A stretch of 64,000 bases of DNA, taken from positions 62,001 to 126,000 of the forward strand of contig NZ_JADFFL010000003.1 of assembly GCF_015222005.1 (NCBI RefSeq), in the 5' to 3' direction. Both the position numbers and the translations under genes were made by a program. This document shows positions 46,533 to 55,127 of this stretch, one piece after another. Position 1 is the stretch's first letter. Every line of letters begins with the position of its first letter. This DNA is from Mucilaginibacter myungsuensis (GTDB lineage Bacteria; Bacteroidota; Bacteroidia; Sphingobacteriales; Sphingobacteriaceae). The notes below the pieces were generated by a model, which was not told where the DNA came from, did not search any database, and saw only the letters and a program-made list of their open reading frames with translations.

Positions 46533-46802
46533 ATGGGCAAATTCACTATACCAGACTATACCGTTTACCTATGTACCGGCAGCAAATGCGCTAAACGCGG
46601 CGGGAAAGACGCGTATAAAATGGCTAAGTCCTTTGTTAAACACTTGCCGGGCGGCAAGGATATTGAATTGATCAGGACAGAATGTACCGACCGCTGCGAC
46701 TATGCCCCGGTATGTACAATTCAGCCAGGCAATGCCTGGCTGAAAGAATATCGAACTAAAGACCTGTTAGGGGCTTTAGAAAAATTGACCGCTAAAGAAT
46801 AG
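46533..46802 (+). CDS. Thioredoxin-like [2Fe-2S] ferredoxin domain protein
   Basis: The 89-residue protein has cysteines C14, C19, C51 and C55 (CTGSKCAKRGG; TECTDRCDY), the pattern of thioredoxin-like ferredoxins. It probably transfers electrons in the cytoplasm. A -7-like box TACCTTTG stands at 46506-46513. It converges on the ferritin gene with a 4-base gap between stops. Confidence 0.85.
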   Translation: MGKFTIPDYTVYLCTGSKCAKRGGKDAYKMAKSFVKHLPGGKDIELIRTECTDRCDYAPVCTIQPGNAWLKEYRTKDLLGALEKLTAKE

Positions 46803-46806
46803 TGGC

Positions 46807-47337
46807 TTAAGCTTCCGAGTCGTATTTGATACCGCCTACGTGCTTGTCTATCTGCCAGCGGCCAGTACCTTCTTCGCCGATCACCTCGAACAATTCCAAA
46901 GCGCGACGTGCTTTGTATTCCTCTTCGCGTTGCTCTTTCAAGAACCAGTTCAGGAATTCCATGGTAACAAAATCTTGAGTTGACAAACAACGCGCGTAGA
47001 TATTGCTGATCGAGCGGGTCACGCTGATCTCCTGATCCAAAGCCTCCTCAAAGACCTCGCGGAAAGAGTTGTACTCTTGTTTAATGTCGGTCACATCCGG
47101 CGAGATAGCGTTGCCGCCCATATCGAGGATGTATTTGTAAAACTTCAGTTGGTGTTGTCTTTCCTCTTCAGCTTGTTTAAAAAAGTATTCGGAAGAATAA
47201 TCATAACCATTACGGTTACACCACGATGCCATTGATAAATATATAGAAGATGAGTGTGCTTCTTTTTTAACCTGTTGGTTTAAAAGGCTCTCAATTTCGG
47301 TCGATATAAGTGACTTGATACGAAGAAGATCTTTCAT
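46807..47337 (-). CDS. Ferritin
   Basis: The 176-residue ferritin stores iron in a 24-mer shell. Ferroxidase residues are visible as E-rich sites: KKEAHSS, AEEERQHQLKFYKYI and LKEQREEE. No heme-ligand Met typical of bacterioferritin was seen, and length fits non-heme ferritin. Convergent with the ferredoxin-like gene. Confidence 0.93.
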   Translation of the reverse strand: MKDLLRIKSLISTEIESLLNQQVKKEAHSSSIYLSMASWCNRNGYDYSSEYFFKQAEEERQHQLKFYKYILDMGGNAISPDVTDIKQEYNSFREVFEEALDQEISVTRSISNIYARCLSTQDFVTMEFLNWFLKEQREEEYKARRALELFEVIGEEGTGRWQIDKHVGGIKYDSEA

Positions 47338-47450
47338 ATTATTATTGAATTATATAGTCGAGCGTAATGTCTCACTATTTCTTATGCAAAAGTGATGCAA
47401 AGAATCAATAAACAAGAAAGTAAGTACAATATGAAATGAGTCTAAATATA

Positions 47451-47813
47451 CTAAGCGTAAGCGCGATACAGGCGGTTGTGAATGATCTGGTTAAGTTCCA
47501 ACATCACAAATGCGCCTTCCAGCAAGTCCTTTATGGCGATCACCTGTAGCAAACTAAGTACATAGCAGTGTTCTGAAGCGCAGATAAAAATGATCTCGAC
47601 ATCGGGGCCGTGGGCACCTTCTAACAGGCGTTGTTCAATATCGATAGCGTAAACAGCCTTGCGCAGCTTCATCAAGTTGCGGTGATCAAAGCTGGCCGTA
47701 CGACCTGCAAATTCAACCAGCCAACGGCGCTGTGCATCGTCCTGTTGTACACAACCATGTTTGGTTGCAAATACTTCTGAAACTTGTGGGAGAGTTGCTG
47801 TTACGGTCATCAC
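47451..47813 (-). CDS. Hypothetical protein beside ferritin, 120 aa
   Basis: I do not recognise the family with certainty. The 120-residue protein has an N-terminal part with a lone Cys (KHGCVQQD) and a C-terminal helical half (HCYVLSLLQVIAIKDLLEGAF). The order of secondary structure resembles the 46163 protein. It may start at 47813 or 47810. Two operator-like palindromes stand 25-67 bases upstream. Confidence 0.6.
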   Translation of the reverse strand: MMTVTATLPQVSEVFATKHGCVQQDDAQRRWLVEFAGRTASFDHRNLMKLRKAVYAIDIEQRLLEGAHGPDVEIIFICASEHCYVLSLLQVIAIKDLLEGAFVMLELNQIIHNRLYRAYA

Positions 47814-47837
47814 TATTATCGATACAAATATCGAATT

Positions 47838-47880
47838 TGTTTATAATTAATCCAAATAGTATTTTGAATTAATCTAAATA
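47838..47880. promoter_or_regulatory. Double operator-like palindromes upstream of the 47451 gene
   Basis: Two adjacent sites (47838-47858 and 47860-47880) on the minus strand read TATTTGGATTAATTATAA and TATTTAGATTAATTCAAA(ATA), matching the site at 45985-46005 on the other side of the island. The pair probably binds one regulator dimer each. The regulator is unknown. Confidence 0.5.
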
Positions 47881-47893
47881 GGACTGGTCTTTA

Positions 47894-48001
47894 TTAGCCA
47901 CAAAGGTTTTCACAAAGGAAACAACGCTCTTATAACTCAATAAAGCCTTTGTGTAGTTTGTGCTACTCGGCAGGGAATTCTTTGTGTCCTTTAGTGGTTT
48001 A
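47894..48001. repeat. TTTGTG family repeat before murI
   Basis: The words ttagccacaaagg and tttcacaaagg are inverted by cctttgtgtagtttgtg and ctttgtgtcctttagtggtt. It resembles the units at 15355 and 45854. It sits between the 47451 gene's promoter region and the murI stop. Confidence 0.5.
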
Positions 48002-48013
48002 ATGATAAAGAGA

Positions 48014-48847
48014 TTACTTCATCGACACATATTCCGACCTTACCTCCGCTCTAAAGAACAACGACGCATGATGATCAAAATCGTCAGTATCATCTGTAGT
48101 GGTATAAAAGCGTTGGGTATCGCCTTTACTTAACTTAGTCTCCATCTCGGGGTGACGGTTAAGATAATCCACCAAACTATCGGCCACAATATCGCCTTGG
48201 GCAACCACCTTAATGTTGGGTGATAATTGAGATACGATCTGATCCTGCAGCAACGGGTAATGCGTACAGGCCAGCAACAACGTATCAATATCAGCCGAGT
48301 TGGCCATTACCTGATCCAAATATAGCTTTACAAAATACTCTGCGCCGGGTTTATCGTACTCACCGTTCTCGATCAATGGCACCCATAGTGGGCAGGCTTG
48401 TTGATGAACTTTAAGGTCGGGGAAGAAATGTTCGATCTCTATCGGGTACGAGCCTGATCTGACCGTTCCAACGGTGCCTAACACGCCTATCTCTCCGGTT
48501 TGGCTGTAGTTGCCTATTACCTCGGCAGTGGGGCGTATAACGCCTAAAACGCGCTTGGTTTGGTCGGGGTCGTTCAGCAGGTCTCGTTGCTGGATGGTGC
48601 GCAGAGCCTTGGCCGATGCGGTGTTGCAGGCTAATATCACCAGCGGACATCCACGGGCAAACATCCACTGCACGCACTCCCAGGTGTATTGATGAATGGT
48701 TTGGAACGACCGGTTGCCGTAAGGGGCACGGGCGTTGTCGCCAAAGTAGATATAGTCATAACCGGGCAAGCGCTCTAATATAGAACGGAAGACGGTCAAC
48801 CCGCCGTAGCCCGAATCGAATATACCTATAGGATGCTTTGCCGACAT
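48014..48847 (-). CDS. murI: Glutamate racemase
   Basis: The enzyme makes D-glutamate for peptidoglycan. The 277-residue protein has the N-terminal IFDSGYGGLTVF, catalytic C74 (ILACNTASAKAL) and C194 (LLACTHYPLL). A terminator precedes it at 48861-48885, so it is transcribed apart from ompH. Confidence 0.95.
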   Translation of the reverse strand: MSAKHPIGIFDSGYGGLTVFRSILERLPGYDYIYFGDNARAPYGNRSFQTIHQYTWECVQWMFARGCPLVILACNTASAKALRTIQQRDLLNDPDQTKRVLGVIRPTAEVIGNYSQTGEIGVLGTVGTVRSGSYPIEIEHFFPDLKVHQQACPLWVPLIENGEYDKPGAEYFVKLYLDQVMANSADIDTLLLACTHYPLLQDQIVSQLSPNIKVVAQGDIVADSLVDYLNRHPEMETKLSKGDTQRFYTTTDDTDDFDHHASLFFRAEVRSEYVSMK

Positions 48848-48860
48848 GCTGTAAAACTAA

Positions 48861-48885
48861 AAAAAGCGCCCGATATAGGGCGCTT
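48861..48885 (-). terminator. Rho-independent terminator after the ompH pair
   Basis: The arms aaagcgccc and gggcgcttt enclose a 5-base loop (gatat). On the minus strand the right arm is followed by a run of T's. It sits between ompH (ends 48914) and murI (starts 48847). Confidence 0.88.
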
Positions 48886-48913
48886 TTGGTTAGATATTTT
48901 AAGATACCCTGAC

Positions 48914-49459
48914 TTATTTCTTTGGAGCTGCAACAGCCGCAGGAGCAACACCACCGGCAACTTTAGCTTTAACTGATGCCATCAGGTCATCTGCTTCCGG
49001 GGACACCAAAAGTTCGGTCTGTGAAGAGTCGATCACGTAAGCGTAACCTTTTTCTTTAGCGATCTGAGCAATAGCTGCCCTCATTTTATCAACAAGTGGT
49101 TTGTACAACTCGTTAGACTTTGCAGTAACTCTTTCTTGCGCGTCTTTAGTAAATGCTTGCAGGTTGTTATTGATCTGGTTTAATTCGGTTTCGGCTTTCA
49201 GACGAGCAGCATCGGTCATATCTTTCCTTTTTGCTTCGTAATCCGTGCCTTTGGTCTGCAACTCTGTTTGCATCTCTTGCTGCTTGGTGATAAAGTCTTT
49301 TTGGTAAGCATCAATATTGGCCTGTATACCTTTAAATTGAGGGTCGCCCATAACCAACTGCTGGAAGTTGACATGACCAATTTTAGTTTGTGCGTTAGCA
49401 AAGCCCGTCATCATCAATACAAATGCAGCTGCTAAAGCGCTTTTCAATAGTTTTTTCAT
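48914..49459 (-). CDS. OmpH/Skp family periplasmic chaperone (first of two)
   Basis: The 181-residue protein has a signal peptide (LLKSALAAAFVLMMTGFANA) and a long coiled coil (residues about 35-130: YQKDFITKQQEMQTELQTKG). Skp holds unfolded outer-membrane proteins for BamA. It is one of a tandem OmpH pair downstream of bamA. A slightly Ala/Pro/Val-rich tail (GGVAPAAVAAPKK) is extra. Confidence 0.9.
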   Translation of the reverse strand: MKKLLKSALAAAFVLMMTGFANAQTKIGHVNFQQLVMGDPQFKGIQANIDAYQKDFITKQQEMQTELQTKGTDYEAKRKDMTDAARLKAETELNQINNNLQAFTKDAQERVTAKSNELYKPLVDKMRAAIAQIAKEKGYAYVIDSSQTELLVSPEADDLMASVKAKVAGGVAPAAVAAPKK

Positions 49460-49510
49460 TTTGGTGTTCTACTTGTTCTTTGTTTTAAATATATGCTGTT
49501 ATTATCGTAA

Positions 49511-50041
49511 TTACTTGGCAAATACGCCGGGTTTAAGGCCCAGTTGCGTTATCACTAAACCACTTTTATCATAACGTGGATTAGCGTATAACATTATCAG
49601 TTCGCTGTTCTTATCAAAAATAAAGTCGTAGCTCTCTGTTTCGGCTACACGCTGTATCGCTTTGGCAACGCGCTCCTGTATCGGCTTAACCAAAATAGTG
49701 CTGCGCTGGGCCAACTCGCCATCGGGGCCAAATTTTTGGCGCTGAAAGTCTTTAGCTGCCTTCTCTTTATCAACGATCTCGGCCTCGCGGCGTTTTTTCA
49801 TTTCGGCGGTCATCAGCACCTGGTCGGCCTGGTAGGCTTTGTACAAGCGGTCTATCTCGGCAAACTTGCCATCCACCTCTTTTTGCCATTGCTCAGACTG
49901 CACGCTTAATTGCTTTTGTGCTGAAGCATATTCGGGTATATGTTTCAGGATATATTCCGAATCGGCAAAAGCTATACGCTGTGCCATGGCCGCACCAAAA
50001 GCGCTTAACGTTAAAGCGAGAGTTAAAATTACCTTTTTCAT
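49511..50041 (-). CDS. OmpH/Skp family periplasmic chaperone (second of two)
   Basis: The 176-residue protein has a signal peptide (VILTLALTLSAFGAAMA) and a coiled coil (SAQKQLSVQSEQWQKEVDGK...). I start it at ATG 50041; the frame to 50056 adds five residues. It is in the same direction as, and between, bamA and the other ompH gene. Confidence 0.9.
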   Translation of the reverse strand: MKKVILTLALTLSAFGAAMAQRIAFADSEYILKHIPEYASAQKQLSVQSEQWQKEVDGKFAEIDRLYKAYQADQVLMTAEMKKRREAEIVDKEKAAKDFQRQKFGPDGELAQRSTILVKPIQERVAKAIQRVAETESYDFIFDKNSELIMLYANPRYDKSGLVITQLGLKPGVFAK

Positions 50042-50061
50042 ATCACCTGTCATCAAAATTA

Positions 50062-52629
50062 TTAATTAAATCCGCCGGTCATGCTTTGCGATATCGAGAA
50101 GTGGAACTGGCCACCACTCGCGTCAGGTATACCCGGGATCTTGTCGAAACCGTAACCATAATCCAAACCAAGCAAGCCAAATATAGGTAAAAAGATACGT
50201 ACACCCGCACCTACCGAACGCCTAACCTGGAACGGATTGTACTGGTTAAAGCTATTCCAGGTGTTACCACCCTCGGCAAAGCTCAGTAAAAATATCGTTG
50301 CCGATTGGCCTGTCATTACCGGGTAACGCAACTCCATGGTGTATTTGCTGTACACCGGGCTACCCGGGTTGGTGTTAGCATCGTAATTAGACCCTACCGG
50401 TACGATAGAGAAGTTGCGGTAACCACGCATACCAATTATCTCTGACCCTTGCAGGAACTGGAAGCTTTGCATACCGTCGCCACCCAGCTTAAAGCGCTCG
50501 AATGGTGATTGGCCTACCGCGTTGTTATATGAACCCAGGAAACCAAAACGGGTTTGCGACATCAGCACCAGCTTGCCCGCTATACGGGTGAACCATTGCG
50601 CATCAAATTTCCATTTGTGGTACTCCACAAACTTATAACGCTCGGCAGGGGTAGCTATTTTATAGTTGGTATTATTAAATAACGAGTATGGCGGTGTAAC
50701 CTGTACCGCGAACCTTAAGTTAGACCCCTGTGTAGGGAAGATAGGCTGGTCTAACGAGTTACGGCTTAACTCCTGCGTTAATTTGATGTTATAAGATGTA
50801 CCGTTGCTGAACAGGTAACCGCTAAAGTTATCCAGTTTGTAGTGGTCGAAGTTCAATGAGTAGTTCAGTTGGAAATAGTTATCCGGGAAACGTAAACGCT
50901 TACCCAAAGTTACACCCACACCGTTAATACGCAGGTAGTTGTAGTACGGGCTGCTCTTATCATAAAAATACCCTGTCGAACTTAACTGTGTGTATGCGCT
51001 CAAAGCAAAGTAGATCGGCTTTTTACCGCCCAACCATGGCTCAGAGAAAGTGAACGAGTAGTTTTGGTAGTTCTTACCGTTGGCCTGTCCACGCAAGCTT
51101 AACTTCTGACCATCGCCTTTTGGCAGTGGCTTGTAAGCCTTGGGATTAAATATATTTTTTAACGAGAAATTATTGAACGTTAAACCCAAGGTACCCACCA
51201 ATTGGTTACCACCAAAACCACCCGAAAGCTCGATCTGGTCAGATGGTTTCTCAACCACGCTGTAAAGGATATCTACTGTACCATCCTGTTGATTGATGTT
51301 GATCGGTTTTGGCTCTATCTTGGTCTCGTCGAAGTTGCCCAATTGCGATATCTCGCGGGTACTCCTCACAATGGCCGATTTAGAGAATTTCTGTCCAGGT
51401 TTGGTCGAAAGTTCGCGACGTACTACCTTATCATTAGTAACATCATTACCTTTTAATATCACGCGGTTGATGGTGTATTGCGGGCCCTCATACATCCGGA
51501 TATCGATATCGATGGTATCGTTATAGATTCGGGTCTGTACCGGGTCGGCGGTGTAGGTCAGGTATCCATCGTCAAGGTAAAGCGAGCTAACGTCGTCGCT
51601 GTTTTGGGTCGGGCCGCTCAGGCGTTTGTTCAACTCCTCTTCGCTAAATACGCTGCCTTTTTTTATACGCAGGATCTTGGCCAGATCGGCGCTGGTATAA
51701 CGCGCGTTACCCGAGAATTTGATATCGCCGAAGTAGTATTTACGGCCTTCGAATAATTTGATCTTTACGTTTACGGTCTTTTCGTCGTGCGCCCAAACCG
51801 AGTCGGACAGGATCTGCGCATCGCGATAACCGGCTGCCTGCATTTTATCCAGCAGGTTCTGCTTATCTTCTTCAAACTTATCCTGCTTGAATTTTTTAGA
51901 ACCGAACACGTTGTAGAACTTACGCTCACGGGTATCTTTCAGATACTTTTTCAACTTGGCGTTACTAAATACCTGGTTACCCTCAAAAATAACGCTATTG
52001 ATCTTCACCTTTTGCTTTTTATCAACAGCTACATCCAATATCATGTTATTGGCGTCTCCGGGATCCGGCTTTTGGGTGATGGTTACCGTGGTGTTCAGGA
52101 AACCTTTTTCGGCAAAGTGCTTTTTAATGATGGCGGTTACCGTGTTGTATAAGTTCTGGTTAACGATCTTACCTGTTTTATCGTTCAGCTTTTTCTGGAT
52201 ATCCTCTATCTCCCCTTTTTTAATGCCAACAAGATGCAGGCGCGAAAGGCGCGGGCGCTCTTGTATGGCTATCTCCAGATAAACGGTATCTAAGCTGATC
52301 TTGGTGACATTAAGTTTAACATCCTCAAAAAGGCCCTGATCCCAAAGATCCTTGATCACCTTGCCCGATGCCTCGCCCGGCAGCATGATCATATCGCCTT
52401 TAATTAATTTTGATATCTGGATGAGTACTTCTTTATCAAGATACTTAGCGCCGCTAACGGTAACATCGCCAATAATGTATTGCTTTGGATTAAGGTAACT
52501 TAAACTATCTGAAGGAAGCTGCTGCTGCTGCTGCATGCCATTGTTAAAGCGGGTGGTTGCACCCGGTATCTGAGCCATGGCAGCTGCGCTTAGCACCGAA
52601 AAAAGAATTGCGAAAATGTATTTATTCAT
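50062..52629 (-). CDS. bamA: Outer-membrane protein assembly factor BamA (Omp85)
   Basis: BamA inserts outer-membrane proteins. The 855-residue protein has a signal peptide, about five POTRA domains (about residues 50-440) and a beta-barrel of about 400 residues with the Omp85 motif region GIRGYRNFSIVPVGSN. It ends SISQSMTGGFN rather than on an aromatic. It is transcribed with the two ompH genes. Confidence 0.95.
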   Translation of the reverse strand: MNKYIFAILFSVLSAAAMAQIPGATTRFNNGMQQQQQLPSDSLSYLNPKQYIIGDVTVSGAKYLDKEVLIQISKLIKGDMIMLPGEASGKVIKDLWDQGLFEDVKLNVTKISLDTVYLEIAIQERPRLSRLHLVGIKKGEIEDIQKKLNDKTGKIVNQNLYNTVTAIIKKHFAEKGFLNTTVTITQKPDPGDANNMILDVAVDKKQKVKINSVIFEGNQVFSNAKLKKYLKDTRERKFYNVFGSKKFKQDKFEEDKQNLLDKMQAAGYRDAQILSDSVWAHDEKTVNVKIKLFEGRKYYFGDIKFSGNARYTSADLAKILRIKKGSVFSEEELNKRLSGPTQNSDDVSSLYLDDGYLTYTADPVQTRIYNDTIDIDIRMYEGPQYTINRVILKGNDVTNDKVVRRELSTKPGQKFSKSAIVRSTREISQLGNFDETKIEPKPININQQDGTVDILYSVVEKPSDQIELSGGFGGNQLVGTLGLTFNNFSLKNIFNPKAYKPLPKGDGQKLSLRGQANGKNYQNYSFTFSEPWLGGKKPIYFALSAYTQLSSTGYFYDKSSPYYNYLRINGVGVTLGKRLRFPDNYFQLNYSLNFDHYKLDNFSGYLFSNGTSYNIKLTQELSRNSLDQPIFPTQGSNLRFAVQVTPPYSLFNNTNYKIATPAERYKFVEYHKWKFDAQWFTRIAGKLVLMSQTRFGFLGSYNNAVGQSPFERFKLGGDGMQSFQFLQGSEIIGMRGYRNFSIVPVGSNYDANTNPGSPVYSKYTMELRYPVMTGQSATIFLLSFAEGGNTWNSFNQYNPFQVRRSVGAGVRIFLPIFGLLGLDYGYGFDKIPGIPDASGGQFHFSISQSMTGGFN

Positions 52630-52689
52630 CCGAATATTTTGATGGCTAAAAATAGTTTTTACAGTTGTTAAAAAGTGTTAAAAGTAAAA

Positions 52690-53430
52690 TTAGTTAACCT
52701 GCTCGCTGGTTTTGCCGAAACGGCGTTCGCGTTGCTGGTAATCTAAGATCGCTTCGTAGAGATCCTCGCGGCGGAAATCGGGCCACAATTTTGAAGTAAA
52801 GTATAGTTCGGCATAAGCGATCTGCCAAAGCAAATAGTTGCTGATGCGGTATTCGCCACTGGTGCGGATCAATAGTTCGGGATCGGGTATATCAGCGGTG
52901 TATAAGTTATTGCCAAAAACGTCGTCGTTAATGTCCTCTACTTTCAACTCGCCGGCCAATACTTTGGCGGCAATGCTTTTGGTAGCGTGCACGATCTCGC
53001 GGCGCGAACCATAGCTCAGGGCCAGCACCAACGTCAGGCCGGTATTACCCGATGTTTTTTCGATAGCGCCGGTAAGTTCTTTGTAGCACTTTTTGGGCAG
53101 CATCTCCAGATCGCCAATGGCTTTTAACCGAACGTTATTGTTCATCAGCTTTTTGATCTCTTTATTAATGGTGCTTACCAACAGTTCCATAATGGCGTTC
53201 ACCTCTAAGGTAGGGCGGTTCCAGTTCTCGGCGCTGAAAGTGTATAACGTAAGGTATTTAACACCCAATTCGCCGGCACCTTCTACCACATCGCTAACCG
53301 ATACCACACCATTGTGATGACCGAATACCCGTAATTTGCCTTTGCTTTTTGCCCAGCGGCCGTTACCATCCATAATTATGGCAACGTGCTTAGGTAATCT
53401 TGATAAGTCTATCTGATCTTTGTATCCCAT
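52690..53430 (-). CDS. uppS: Di-trans,poly-cis-undecaprenyl diphosphate synthase
   Basis: The 246-residue enzyme makes the undecaprenyl carrier. IMDGNGRWAKSKG with catalytic D21 near the start and LIRTSGEYRISNYLLWQIAYAELYF near the end are present. It lies 60 bases upstream of bamA in the same direction, so the envelope block begins here. A -7-like TACCTTTG stands on the minus strand at 53578-53585, well upstream. Confidence 0.95.
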   Translation of the reverse strand: MGYKDQIDLSRLPKHVAIIMDGNGRWAKSKGKLRVFGHHNGVVSVSDVVEGAGELGVKYLTLYTFSAENWNRPTLEVNAIMELLVSTINKEIKKLMNNNVRLKAIGDLEMLPKKCYKELTGAIEKTSGNTGLTLVLALSYGSRREIVHATKSIAAKVLAGELKVEDINDDVFGNNLYTADIPDPELLIRTSGEYRISNYLLWQIAYAELYFTSKLWPDFRREDLYEAILDYQQRERRFGKTSEQVN

Positions 53431-53680
53431 GCTACTGACGACTCCATGCCGGGATCATATTTGCCGGACCAACTAATTTTAATGACACTTTTGTTAATGT
53501 TGTCCCCGTAACTCGTTTAAGCAATATCAGGGGTTTTAACTGATATTTAGGCCAATGCGGCCCAAAATTTCAGGGGACAAAGGTAAAACTAAGTTTCAAT
53601 TTATTTATTATATGGCCTAAAAGAAAATTAACATTAATTAACAAGGTGTGGGAAAGATGTTCAGGGCGGTATTTAAACCT

Positions 53681-53766
53681 AACGGGGTGTCATGGTGAGC
53701 ATAGTCGAACCGTGGTGGGCAGGCCTCTGCGCTCCACCCTTCGACTATGCTCAGGGTGACAACGTT
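53681..53766. repeat. 86-bp palindromic repeat in a 410-base gap
   Basis: The ends aacggggtgtcatggtgagc and tcagggtgacaacgtt, with inner catagtcgaac / ttcgactatg, are inverted. The gap 53431-53840 between uppS and exbD holds only this and AT-rich sequence. The CATAGTCGAA core recurs in many Bacteroidota genomes as a dispersed palindrome. Confidence 0.7.
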
Positions 53767-53840
53767 TTAGAAGCTAAGACCAATTGCCATCCGCGCCTGT
53801 GCCGGGCGGCGGACGGCGTTTTGATCAAACTGAACTGAAC

Positions 53841-54362
53841 TTAGAAAAGGTTTTTGGCCTTAAGCAGGTCGATATCCTGCGGCGATATATCGACTACGGC
53901 GTAGCGGTTGGTGCGGGTGATATTTAATTCATCAATGGTGTTGACCAGGTTATGGTATAGCGATTTTTCGCTCGGTTTGATCACTACGATCATGTCTTTA
54001 CCGGTCTCTTGTTTGATCTTGGCGGCAGTGGTCAGCAAGGTGCGGCGCAGGCCTTCCCTATCGTACCCAACAACAGATGGCGCATCTATCGGCTTATCAA
54101 CTTCGCCGCGATAGAAGACCAGCTGATCATCTTTACCCAGACAAAGCGTCACCGTTTGCGATGCCCGCAAACTCATACGGTCCGGTCCATCGTCGGGCAT
54201 GGTCATGTCCATTGATCTTGGTTTGCTCAGCGTAGTGGTCAGCATAAAGAAAGTGACCAATAGGAAAGCCAGATCCACCATAGCGGTAAGATCTGCACGA
54301 GTACTGTGTTTTTTGCGGTTGCTGCCGGCGCTGTTAGCGGGGGCTTGGTTCAATTCGGCCAT
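53841..54362 (-). CDS. ExbD/TolR family biopolymer transport protein
   Basis: The 173-residue protein has one N-terminal helix with the conserved Asp (DLTAMVDLAFLLVTFFMLTTT) and a periplasmic domain. ExbD works with ExbB (TolQ) and TonB in energising outer-membrane transport. No ExbB homologue is adjacent. It is isolated between two repeat-filled gaps. Confidence 0.88.
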   Translation of the reverse strand: MAELNQAPANSAGSNRKKHSTRADLTAMVDLAFLLVTFFMLTTTLSKPRSMDMTMPDDGPDRMSLRASQTVTLCLGKDDQLVFYRGEVDKPIDAPSVVGYDREGLRRTLLTTAAKIKQETGKDMIVVIKPSEKSLYHNLVNTIDELNITRTNRYAVVDISPQDIDLLKAKNLF

Positions 54363-54618
54363 GACAGTGAAGTTTAAAGGTCAATAATGGTTGGCGATGG
54401 GTTGATCATCACCCCGGTTAATTATCTACTTAACGATACTAATATACGGCTTATTATGATCAAACTAAATAATTAGTGAATAAACTAATTATTTAATTAA
54501 ACAACTGATATAATTGCTTTCACCAATAATTGAGCATATAGGAAAGCAGGACCAATTAACCTGTCATACAGAGTTTTCCGCTCTCAGAAACCTTGAAGGT
54601 GAAATGACAAGCCTACGT

Positions 54619-54882
54619 TTCCCCGCTTGAGCCTATCGTGTGGACACATCATTTTAGATGAGAAAATTTCCTTGTCCCAGCGGGACTACCTGTTTGTAGC
54701 AGTGTAAAACCAGTTTGAAAATGCCTCGTAGAGGCTACCCTTATTCCAATTGCACGTCCCATATGCATATTTTAGAAGGGTAGCACGTCCGGCGCATTAC
54801 CTTTTGTCAATTTTTTCTACAAACAGATAGCCCTTACAGGGCAAAAAAAGATGTGTCCACACGATAGCGCTTGAGCGGGGAA
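54619..54882. repeat. Large inverted-repeat element (264 bp)
   Basis: The left arm ttccccgcttgagcctatcg...tggacacatc (54619-54650) and the right arm (54850-54882) pair almost perfectly; 18 bases of ctatcgtgtggacacatc are exact. Inner modules include tgtttgtag / ctacaaaca. It lies in the 765-base gap 54363-55127, which has no gene apart from repeats. Confidence 0.8.
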
Positions 54883-54914
54883 GCACTGAACGAACATTGA
54901 GCAAGACCTTTCAT

Positions 54915-54978
54915 AGGGGTGTGTCCTTTCGCAAACCTTGCAACTAAAGGACACACCCCTGACCCCGCTCGAGCGGGG
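54915..54978. repeat. Two perfect palindromic hairpins
   Basis: The 15-base arms aggggtgtgtccttt (54915-54929) and aaaggacacacccct (54946-54960) are exact complements around a 16-base loop. They are followed by the 16-base palindrome ccccgctcgagcgggg (54963-54978). Together with the preceding element they form a composite repeat. Confidence 0.8.
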
Positions 54979-55127
54979 AAGCGAAAATTTAATGCATTTC
55001 GATAACATATTTAGGGTATCAACGAAGAGCCTTCGCTACAATGCAATGCGGGCCATACATGCCGATATGCGTAATGGTGAAGGTCCTTCGTTCCTTAGGA
55101 TGACACTGTTCTATTTGGCAACTATGC

